NCBI GenBank assembly: GCA_029168955.1 | Contig: JAPDOI010000155.1 | Coordinates: 744,001 to 808,000 of the forward strand | Direction: 5' to 3' | Source: Aplectana chamaeleonis | Taxonomy: Eukaryota > Nematoda > Chromadorea > Rhabditida > Cosmocercidae | Length of the DNA stretch: 64,000 bases | Shown here: positions 41,446 to 51,600 of the stretch, in pieces | How the letters are laid out: each line of letters starts with the position of its first letter | How positions within the stretch are numbered: the first letter of the stretch is position 1 | Notes under the pieces: generated by a model | What the model saw: only the letters and a program-made list of their open reading frames with translations | Database searches by the model: none | What the model was told of the DNA's origin: nothing | Made by a program: the position numbers and the translations under genes

Positions 41446-42429
41446 GTCTACGAGGATTCTGTGACTAGATTCTGCCAAACTGGTGCGGCGCATTCTAGTG
41501 CAGGCTGCAGAATCGCCTTATACGTTGTGATAATGGTTTCCTTGCTGCTACCCCATGATGTACCGCCCAGGGCTCTAAGCGCATTAAGCTTCGCTTTGAC
41601 GATAGCCTGCTTCTGTTCCGTGTTCTTATGGAACTTGAGCAATGGATCGAGCACGAGTCCGAGAACATTAGGGAAGCGGGCCGCAGGCAAACAATCTCCA
41701 TTCCATACGACATACGGATGTGCGCTGTGTTCAGATGGGTCTGTTGTGAGTACGGAAACCAATGACTTTGACGCAGAAATCTTCAGCATTTTGCGGTCGA
41801 AGAAACTTCTCAGCGTGATCAAGTACTCGTTGATCTTAGTGGCGGCCACATTTATGTCCCGATCACGACATAATACGGTCATGTCATCGGCGTAAGCTAC
41901 CACCTTGATATCTTGGGGAGGAACGGGCATATCTTCGGGGTACAGACTGAAGAGGAAAGGCGACAATACGCCGCCCTGCGGGACACCAGCTGCAATCGGA
42001 ATGCTGTTTGAGACGTGATTCTGGAACATCACATTAGCTCGTCTTCCCTTAGTAAATGCAACTATCCAACGCTTTTGCCACGGCGGGATTGATGACTCCA
42101 GTAAGTTGCCTGATAAGATTCAAAGATTAACTGTGTCGAAAGCCTTAGTGAGATCTAAGGCAACTGATACAGTTCTCTGCGGCTTATAGGCGTTGAAACC
42201 ATCAATTACATAGCTAGTAATTTCTAACAAAGCCGTGGTGGTGGAATGCATTTTTCTGAATCCATGCTGAAACACCGGTCTCTCGTTATGCTCAGCCAGG
42301 TCCTTAACGATCAGCTTTTCAGCTACTTTAGCAAACGAGGACAGCAAACTAATGGGACGATACCCCTTGACTGAAGCTTGGGGCCTGCCAGGCTTGAGCA
42401 GCGGCACGACGTTTGCCGTCTTTCAATTC
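41446..42429 (-). mobile_element. LINE-B (minus host copy), RT piece
   Basis: Frames 42407-42120 ([33 protein letters not shown]) and 42032-41448 ([32 protein letters not shown], then thumb to ...VTESS). A frame break lies at about 42100. It joins 37413 across the TIR element. Confidence 0.9.
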
Positions 42430-42718
42430 TGCGGGATTTTCAACTTCCGTGGTGGGATCATGAAAAACAAGGGCAGTAGTGGTGGGATTATGAAAAACAA
42501 GGGCAGTAGTTTTGATACAGGTTTAATGCCACCTGTTTTGGTGATGGAGCAGTATGCTTGAAACTTGCTGCTTGCTTCGTGGTGCTGGCGTAAGCGTGCG
42601 AGAGCGAGCGGGCGAGGGCGCGCGAGAAGGAGCGCCTGTGAGCGGCTAGTGAATCGTGTGCCCATGATGACCATCGACTTTGCGTAACCGCACGCTCTCG
42701 CCACGTATGGACGGAGCC
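42430..42718. other. foreign 289-bp segment replacing part of LINE-B
   Basis: It sits between the LINE-B linker (NRVTVR) and RT start (NVVPLLKPGR), and about 210 bp of LINE-B is absent. It includes a 33-bp tandem duplication (GGTGGGATYATGAAAAACAA... twice at about 42451-42510) and a CG/GA-rich stretch. Origin unknown. Confidence 0.6.
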
Positions 42719-43259
42719 TTACAGTCACTCTATTCTGGGGACCTCGTTTAGCACTGGTCATAAAAAGAAATTTCCCGAGCGCAAAAGCGGCGTCCTTTCC
42801 TGATTTAAATACGCCGTTGTCGAGTTCGATTGTGGAGACGGTGGCGGGTGAGCTCTTACCCGAAAGCTTCCGTAGGACCTTCCACGTGGTTGCACTGTTA
42901 GTCTTAAAATCCAGCTGCCCAGTGAACGTTTCCCACTCTTCTTTCTTGTGTCTGTCCAGATCCCTTCTGATCTCATTGTCAAGCTCAGCTACTACGGGGT
43001 CCAGATGATCTACCGCTCTCCTCGCATCTCTCGTTTTGATTTTGTCGAGGATTTCCCTGGTTACATTTGGATAGAATGTCTTGACGGGACCGATAGGAAC
43101 AGCCGCATTCATGGCCTTGCGGATTGCGGCAGATAAATGGCACTCTTTCTGGTGCACGCTTCCATTCCAGGGGTAATCTGCCGACAGGCGAAGCGCAACT
43201 TCACTGAAGAGGCTCCAGTCTGCTCGGCCTAAATTAAGATAAGAACGTTGGCGAACACC
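42719..43259 (-). mobile_element. LINE-B (minus host copy), linker piece
   Basis: Frame 43260-42720: [54 protein letters not shown]. It continues at 46897 beyond a nested LINE-B. Confidence 0.9.
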
Positions 43260-46200
43260 TGGCTGCCGAGATGTCGTACGTTCACGCCGTGGCAGTGTGG
43301 AGGAAAGAAGATCACCTCTATGCAAACCGACGTCACCCCCTCCACGAAGAGGGTTTTTGTCATGGGAGAGGTGCTGGCCGGCCGCGTCTCTCCTTCGGAT
43401 TCTCCTGCTAAGGGCCGGCGTGGAAAGGAATCCTGGACCCGCTCAGAAGAAGAAGAAGTACCTATGTGCCACATGCGACAGAAATGTCAATTGGAATGGG
43501 ACCAGCGTCCAGTGTTTTGGATGCCAAAGGTGGGTGCACTTCTCTTGTTCGGGTCTCAGTTCTGTGGAGCATCATAACTCTTCTTTTCGCTGTGTATTAT
43601 GCTCCTCACCTTCCATCTCAGATTCCTCTTCCTCATATCGCCCCCTTTCCATTGTACATAAACTCTGGTACCGCCGTAGTGACCTGTTGATTTCGATTAT
43701 CACAGCGCGGAGCGGTGGCTTTTTCGTCGGAACCTCCTTATCACTAGTTATATTTCACCGAGGCCCACCGCTCCGCTGCTGGTATTGATCGAAATCAACA
43801 GGTCACTACGGCGGTACCAGAGTTTATCAATCTCAACGGCCTTCGTGCCAAACTTTCTGAGCTTTCTCTCTTCGCACGTACTTACCATCCAGACGTGATC
43901 ATGGTTCAAGAAACCAAGCTCTCTCCATCCCCTACCCGTCCTCATCCTAACATCCCGGGCTATACCGCCTTGCATGCTCCAAGGTCAGCTCTTGGCGGAG
44001 GAGTTTCAACATTTGTTTTATCTTCTCTCCCCTCCCACCTCATACCCAACACCCCCACGGATGGTACTCTCGAGTACCTTCCAATCCATCTCCCTCTTAA
44101 AACACCCCTTTCTCTTTTCAACATATATATTCCTCCCACTACCTCATGCCCCCCATCTTACGATCCTATTCATCTACTTAAGCAGCTAAACGACTGCTCC
44201 ATCTCATCTTCGGTTGTCTTCGCGGGCGATTTTAACGCTCACACTTTTTGCTCGTCTCTTGGCTCTGATGCTAGAGGAAATGACGTCGAAGAATGGGCAG
44301 GGGGAGTGTGACCTGGTCATCTTAAACGATGATCAGCCCACTCGCCTCCCTTCCAACGGCCGATCTTCCAGCCCAGACATATCTCTTGTCTCGTCCAACC
44401 TCTCTAACTCTTGCTCATGGTCCACCTCAACCACTTTGCCAAGCGACCATGTCCCCGTCTTTATCCATATCGATCTCTCCAACTCTCTCCCTCCTTATTC
44501 TGGTGTTCGTCAACGTTCTTATCTTAATTTAGGCCGAGCAGACTGAAGCCTGTTCAGTGAAGTTGCGCTTCGCCTGTCGGTAAATTACCCGTGGAATGGC
44601 GACGTGCACCAGAAAGAGTGTCATTTATCTGACGCGATCCGCAGAGCCATGAAAGCGGCTATTCCTGTCGGCCGCGTCAAGACTTTTTATCCAAATGTCA
44701 CTAGGGAGATCCTCGATAAGATCAGGGCAAGAGATGCCAGGAGAGCGGTCAACCATCTGGACCCCGTCGTTGCTGAACTTGACGATGAGATCAGAAAGGA
44801 TTTAGACAGACACAGAAAGAAGAGTGGGAAAAGTTCACCGGGCAGTTGGATTTCAAGACGGATAGTGCAGCCACTTGGAAGGTATTACGAAAGCTTTCGG
44901 GTAAGAGCTCGCCTGCTACCGTCTCCACAATCGAATTCAACAACGGTGTATTCAAATCAGGAAAAGAAGCCGCGTATGCGCTCGGTAGAAGTTTTTTCAT
45001 CACCAGTGCAAAGCGTGGTCCGCAGAACAGAGTTACTCTACGAGAGCTGTGCCGCCTCCCGCTTATGAGCACGGCCGAAGCGTTCACTTCGACGCAAGTT
45101 GAGAAAGTTATAAAGGATATGCGGAATTCAAAAGCGGTTGGTCCAGACGGGATATGTCCTGCTGTCTTGAAGAAGATACCGAATGAAATCCTACCGCTTC
45201 TCACTGATTTGATAAACACCTCGTTCAGGTCGTGCACCATCCCACAAAATTGGAAGACAGCTAACGTCGGTGCCGCTGCCCTGCCGGGGAAACTCTCAGG
45301 CTTCAGCAAAGGGATACAGACCCATTAGCTTGCTGTCCACGTTTTCAAAGGTAGCCGAAAAACTGATCGTAAAGGATCTTACAGAGCACAATGAGAACCA
45401 GGTGTTTCAGCACGGATTCAGAAAGCTGCATTCCACCACGACAGCTCTGCTGGGAATTACAAGTTTTGCCATCGATGGGTTCAATGCCCAGAAGCTACAG
45501 AGAACTGTGGCTGTTGCCTTAGATCTTACCAAGGCATTCGACACAGTAAACCATGGAGTTCTGTCAAGCAACTTACTGAAGTCATCATTACCGCCGTGGC
45601 AGAAACGCTGGATATCTGCATTCATAAAGGGCAGACGAGCCAGAGTTATGTTCCAGAACCATGTATCTAATAGTATTCCTATTGCAGCTGGAGTCCCGCA
45701 GGGCGGCGTTTTATCGCCTGCTCTCTTCAGTCTGTACCTCGAAGACATGCCCGCCCCTCCCCAGGATATCAAGGTGGTCGCCTATGCCGATGATATGACA
45801 ATAATGTGTCGGGATCGAGATATAAATGTGGCCGCCTCCAAGATCAATGAGTACCTGGTCACACTGAAAAGCTTTTTCGACCGCAAAATGCTAAAGATCT
45901 CGGCATCCAAATCGTCGGTATCCGTACTCACAACGGATCCATCAGAGCACAGCGCCCAGCCGCATGTCGAGTGGGACGGAGATCGATTACCTGCTGCTCG
46001 CTTTCCCAAACTGCTCGGTCTGGTGCTCGATCCATCACTCAAGTTTCACAAGAACACCGAGCAGAAGCAGGCCGTCGTCAAAGCGAAGCTTAATGTGCTC
46101 AGAGCCTTGGGCGGTACATCATGGGGCAGTAGCAAGGAAACTGTTATCAGGACCTAAAAGGCCATACTTCAGCCCGCTCTGAAGTACGCTGCACCGGTGT

Positions 46201-46886
46201 GGCAGCTCTTGGTATCAGAAACCTCCTGGACCAAGATGCAGTGTGTAGAGAATGCCGCACTTCGTACAGCTACCGGATGTGCAAGAAGTTCCCCAGTCGA
46301 GCACTTGCATGCGGAGACACGATTATTGCCAGTAAAGGAGCACTGTCAGCTCCAGGCCCAACAATTCTTCATCAATATCATAAAGCAACCCAACCACCCC
46401 TCATGGAGAGTGTTGAACCCTGTCAAGGAGAGAGACATCAGAAAGCCATTCGCCAATGCTCCAAGCAAACTCAATCTGCAAAGATGGCACGATTCACAGC
46501 AAGAACGACTCCGTCTATTGCGCGAGGAGCACACACAATTCGTACGGTGTCATCTGGAAAGGGCTGCAGTAAATCCCATCCTGGGAGTGGCGCCGCCCCG
46601 TGTCTGCACATCCGAGTCTCAACTCGGAAGGAGGGCCAGATGCACCCTGGCATCGCTGCGCTGTGGTCACTCTACTATGCTTATGGCTTACGTCAGCAAG
46701 ATTGACAGCAGCAAATCGGACGTTTGTCCAGACTGTGGATGCCAAGGTCACGATACGGCACATCTGTTTAATTGTCCGGAGAGACCAACCACGCTGACCA
46801 CAGTGGACCTATGGACGAATCCATTACTGGTCGCCCAGTTCCTCAACCTATGACAAAACTCTCGACGTGGCTGCAAAGAAGAAGAA
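43260..46886 (+). mobile_element. full-length LINE-B nested in LINE-B, 10-bp TSD
   Basis: The 3627-bp element has a GCTGCCGAGATGTCG start and a GAAGAAGAAG tail. The TSD GGCGAACACC is at 43250-43259 and 46887-46896. The 2A-like AGVERNPGP (NPGP 43429-43440) is followed by KKKKYLCATC and the finger, EN (interrupted by a MITE at 43661-43824), linker 44604-45328, RT 45270-46157 ([43 protein letters not shown]) and the C-terminus 46197-46853 ([18 protein letters not shown]), stop TGA at 46851-46853. Stop or frameshift positions at about 44310, 44545, 45290 and 46157 make it inactive. Confidence 0.94.
43661..43824. mobile_element. 164-bp MITE inside LINE-B EN, TA TSD
   Basis: Ends AACTCTGGTACCGCCGTAGT are inverted repeats continuing for about 40 bp, then GCGGAGCGGTGG/CCACCGCTCCGC arms further in. 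TA lies at 43659-43660 and 43825-43826. Undisturbed copies read ATTGTACA(T)ATCAATCT here, so the insertion is clear; it breaks the frame right after LSIVH. Confidence 0.88.
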
Positions 46887-46896
46887 GGCGAACACC

Positions 46897-47219
46897 AGAA
46901 TAGGGAGCGAGAGAATTGCAAAGATCGATGTGGACAAAGACAGGGACATGGTCACTAGACAATGTTGTTGAGGTAGACTATGAGCAGGAGTCAGAAAGGT
47001 TGGACGAGACAAAAGATATGTCTGGGCTAGAAGATCGGCCGTTGGCAGGGAGACGAGTGGGCTGATCATCGTTTAAGATGACCAGGTCGCACTCATCTGC
47101 CCATTCTTCGACGTCATTTCCTCTAGCATCAGGACCGAAAGACGAGCAGGTGTGAGCGTTGAAATCACCCGCGAAAACAACCGAGGATGAGAGGGAGCAG
47201 TCGCTCAGCTGCTTAACCC
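46897..47219 (-). mobile_element. LINE-B (minus host copy), EN piece
   Basis: Frame 47219-46978: [50 protein letters not shown], then a second frame to TSD 46887-46896. It stops at TTAA (47216-47219), where a piggyBac-like end begins. Confidence 0.9.
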
Positions 47220-47300
47220 ATTCACGACCGCGTGTCCCACCGGTGGGACACTCGTTGACTACCACTTCGGACCGCGTGTCCCACCGGTGGGACACTTTCG
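47216..47300 (+). mobile_element. piggyBac-like terminus with tandem 20-bp palindromes
   Basis: TTAA is followed by CCCATTCACGACCG and two copies, 44 bp apart, of a perfect 20-bp palindrome (GTGTCCCACC and its complement; 47232-47251, 47276-47295). A TTAA target followed by CCC and subterminal repeats fits piggyBac-type ends. The TTAA exists in undisturbed LINE-B copies. The opposite end was not found to 48.6 kb, so the right side is lost or too diverged. Confidence 0.6.
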
Positions 47301-48445
47301 AAAATCGATTTCTCCGCCGCATGACGGAATTTCTTAACCTATTTATGGTCAACGTATTCAACTATCCTGGACTCGACTATGAACTTCGTGGTCCGCCGAC
47401 AGCTTCACCACTACAATATATCTGACCCTTCGAATGCGGCGAGGTCGAAAACCGCAAACTTGTGTACAGATCGTATTTTTACAAGCAATTAATGGCGAAT
47501 TTGTTTCTTTTTCCCATTACTCGAGAAACAGTCCTTACTTCTAGGAGTGGTCAAATCGTATAGCACTACTTAATATGTCACAGAAATATGATTACTGATA
47601 TTGCGCACCATTCCCGTGTTGAAAACCGACTTTTCTTTCGCCCGTAATTTGTTCGCAGAAATTATTTTATGCAAAGATCATCAAAGTAGAGACCAGAGAT
47701 TTTTCAGAAGTCCTGCTTGGTTATGGTTAGCGTACCATCCGTAGGCCGGGGCTCCAACTTGGTGAAAACTACCTTGAAAAGGAGCGGATGAGAAAAATAG
47801 GGACGTGCCAGAGCAGAAAACGAGTGAAAAACTGAAGAACGGTTATTAAACTAATCATTCCTAGTCAATATTTAATGAAATAACTATTTTCTACTTCTAA
47901 ATGTAAAAAAACGAACGCTCAAGAAGGGTTTTTTTTACAAAAAATCCAACCCTAGAAGGCCCCGAACCGGCCCGAGAAAAAAATATACGAAGATTAAACA
48001 AAAAGAATTTCCATCAGCATTTCCAGTCAATATGAAAATTGATGAGTTTTTTATACGTCTAAACGCCAAAAAAATGCTAAAAATGTTTACTACAACAAAA
48101 AAACTGTCGGCACGCGATAGACCTCAAGAGCGAGGGGTAGCTAACGCAAAAATTAGTGCAAATCTGAAAAATATCATTTATCTAAGAATTTCCTGTCAAT
48201 TGAAGAACAGAAGATTGTCTATCATGGTAATCTACGATAATTGATGTTTCAAAGCGCTTGAATTCATCGAACTCACGAGATTTTGTGGATGGTATTATCT
48301 ACACAGTTAAAAATTTAGGAGGCCATTTCTGTGAGAGGAAAGAGGAGACTCAAACTTCGGCATGATGATTTTGACGCCAACAGTCGTACGATCACATATA
48401 AAAAGAATCGCAAGGCCAAGAAAAATAATTATGACTATGGGGTTA
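47301..48445. other. AT-rich sequence, possible remainder of the piggyBac-like element
   Basis: No transposase or other protein domain is recognisable on either strand. A 71-codon frame at 48032-48244 is lysine-rich and without family signature. Confidence 0.4.
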
Positions 48446-48546
48446 CGAAGCTGCCCCATCACCATGCAGGCCCTGTGCTTAGCGGGTGCCAAGAAGGAGA
48501 GGATGAGCGTTCGGCACAGCGCCTGCATGGTGGTGGGGCAGCTTCG
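48446..48546. repeat. foldback, 33-bp arms
   Basis: CGAAGCTGCCCCATCACCAT... is matched in reverse complement at the right (...ATGGTGGTGGGGCAGCTTCG), with a central 35-bp loop. It accounts for the open frames seen on both strands here. Confidence 0.75.
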
Positions 48547-48644
48547 AAGAGGAGCCGATTGCGGCGCGTTATTCAGCGCCTTCACCACTGCTTCGTCTTG
48601 GTTTTTTTTGCTTTGTTTATCCTGCAAACGGGTGACGTGGGAAT

Positions 48645-51600
48645 TCATTAGGGCTTCAGAAGACGTGATCGTGTGACACGGGAATTTAGTAGGACTTCAG
48701 AAGACGTGATGGGGGTGCCGTGGGAATTCAGTAGCGCATCAGAATGCGTGATATTGGTGACGTGGAAATATAGTAGGGCTTCAGAAGACGTGATCGGGGT
48801 GAAGTGGGAACTCAGTAGGACTTCAGAAGACGTCATCGGGGTGACGCGGGAACTCACTAGGACTCCAGAAAGCTTGATCGGGGTGAAATGGAAATTTAGT
48901 TGGGCTTCAGAAGACGTGATCGAGGTGAAGTGGGAACTCCGTAGGACTTCAGAAGACGTCATCGGGGTAACGTGGGAATTCAGTAGGACTTCAGAAGACG
49001 TGATCGGGGTGACGTGGGAATTCAGTAGGACTTCAGAAGACGTGATCCGGGTGACGTGGGAATTCAGTAGGACCTCAGAAGACGTCATCGGGGTGACGTG
49101 GGGAATCAGTAGGATCAGTAGGACTTCAGAAGACGTCATCGGGGTGACGTGGGGGAATCAGTAGGACTTCAGAAGACGTGATCGGGGTGACGTGGAAATT
49201 TAGATGGGCTTCAGAAGACGTGATCGGGGTGAAGTGGGAACTCAGTAGGACTTCAGAAGACGTGATCGGGGTGACGTGGGAACTCACTAGGACTCCAGAA
49301 GGCTTGATCGGGGTGAAATGGAAATTTAGTTGGGCTTCAGAAAACGTGATCGAGGTGAAGTGGGAACTCCGTAGGACTTCAGAAGACGTCATCGGGGTGA
49401 CGTGGGAATTCAGTAGGACTTCAGAAGACGTGATCGGGGTGACGTGGGCATTCAGTAGGACTTCAGAAGACGTCACCGGGTGACGTGGGGAATCAGTAGG
49501 ATCAGTAGGACTTCAGAAGACGTCATCGGGGTGACGTGGGGGAATCAGTAGGACTTCAGAAGACGTCGTCGGGGTGACGTTGGAATTTAGTAGCACTTCA
49601 GATGGCGTGATCGGGGTGACGTGGGAATTAATTAGGGCTTCAGAAGACGTGATCGGGGTGACGTGGGAACTCTGTAGGATTTTAGAAGACGTCATCGGGG
49701 TGGCGTGGGGAATCAGTAGGACTTCAGAAGACGTCATCGGGGTGACGTGGGAAATCAGTAGGACTTCAGAAGACGTGATGGAGGTGCCGTGGGAATTCAG
49801 TAGCGCATCAGAATGCGTGATATTGGTGACGTGGAACTATAGTAGGGCTTCAGAAGACGTGATCGGGGTGACGTGGGAACTCACTAGGACTCCAGAAGGC
49901 GTGATGGGTTGACGTGGAAATTTAGATGGGCTTCAGAAGACGTGATCGGGGTGAAGTGGGAACTCAGTAGGACTTCAGAAGACGTGATCGGGGTGACATG
50001 GGAACTCACTAGGACTCCAGAAGGCTTGATCGGGGTGAAATGGAAATTTAGTTGGGCTTCAGAAGACGTGATCGAGGTGAAGTGGGAATTCAGTAGGACC
50101 TCAGAAGACGTCATCGGGGTGACGTGGGGAATCAGTAGGATCAGTAGGACTTCAAAAGACGTCATCGGGGTGACGTGGGGGAATCAGTAGGACTTCAGAA
50201 GACGTGATCGGGGTGACGTGGGCATTCAGTAGGGCATCAGAAGATGTGATCGGGGTGACGTGGGGAATCAGTAGGATCAGTAGGACTTCAGAAGACGTCA
50301 TCGGGGTGACGTGGGGAATCAGTAGGATCAGTAGGATTCTCAGAAGACGTCATCGGGGTGACGTGGGGAATCAGTAGGACTTCAGAAGACGTCGTCGGGG
50401 TGACGTTGGAATTTAGTAGCACTTCAGATGGCGTGATCGGGGTGACGTGGGAATTAATTAGGCTTCAGAAGACGTGATCAGGGTGACGTGGGAACTCTGT
50501 AGGATTTTAGAAGACGTCATCGGGGTGGCGTGGGAATCAGCAGGACTTCAGAAGACGTCATCGGGGTGACGTGGGAAATCAGTAGGACTTCAGAAGACGT
50601 GATGGAGGTGCCGTGGGAATTCAGTAGCGCATCAGAATGCGTGATATTGGTGACGTGGAAATATAGTAGGGCTTCAGAAGACGTGATCGGGGTGACGTGG
50701 GAACTCACTAGGACTCCAGAAGGCGTGATGGGTTGACGTGGAAATTTAGATGGGCTTCAGAAGACGTGATCGGGGTGAAGTGGGAACTCAGTAGGACTTC
50801 AGAAGACGTGATCGGGGTGACGTGGGAACTCACTAGGACTCCAGAAGGCTTGATCGGGGTGAAATGGAAATTTAGTTGGGCTTCAGAACACGTGATCGAG
50901 GTGAAGTGGGAATTCAGTAGGACCTCAGAAGACGTCATCGGGGTGACGTGGGGAATCAGTAGGATCAGTAGGACTTCAGAAGACGTCATCGGGGTGACGT
51001 GGGGGAATCAGTAGGACTTCAGAAGACGTGATCGGGTGACGTGGGCATTCAGTAGGGCTTCAGAAGACGTGATCCGGGTGACGTGGGAAATCAGTAGGGC
51101 ATCAGAAGATGTGATCGGGGTGACGTGGGGAATCAGTAGGATCAGTAGGACTTCAGAAGACGTCATCGGGGTGACGTGGGGAATCAGTAGGATCAGTAGG
51201 ACTTCAGAAGACGTCATCGGGGTGACGTGGGGGAATCAGTAGGACTTCAGAAGACGTCGTCGGGGTGACGTTGGAATTTAGTAGCACTTCAGATGGCGTG
51301 ATCGGGGTGACGTGGGAATTAATTAGGGCTTCAGAAGACGTGATCGGGGTGACGTGGGAACTCACTAGGACTCCAGAAGGCTTGATCGGGGTGAAATGGA
51401 AATTTAGTTGGGCTTCAGAAGACGTGATCGAGGTGAAGTGGGAATTCAGTAGGACCTCAGAAGACGTCATCGGGGTGACGTGGGGAATCAGTAGGATCAG
51501 TAGGACTTTAGAAGACGTCATCGGGGTGACGTGGGGAATCAGTAGGATCAGTAGGACTTTAGAAGACGTCATCGGGGTGACGTGGGGGAATCAGTAGGAC

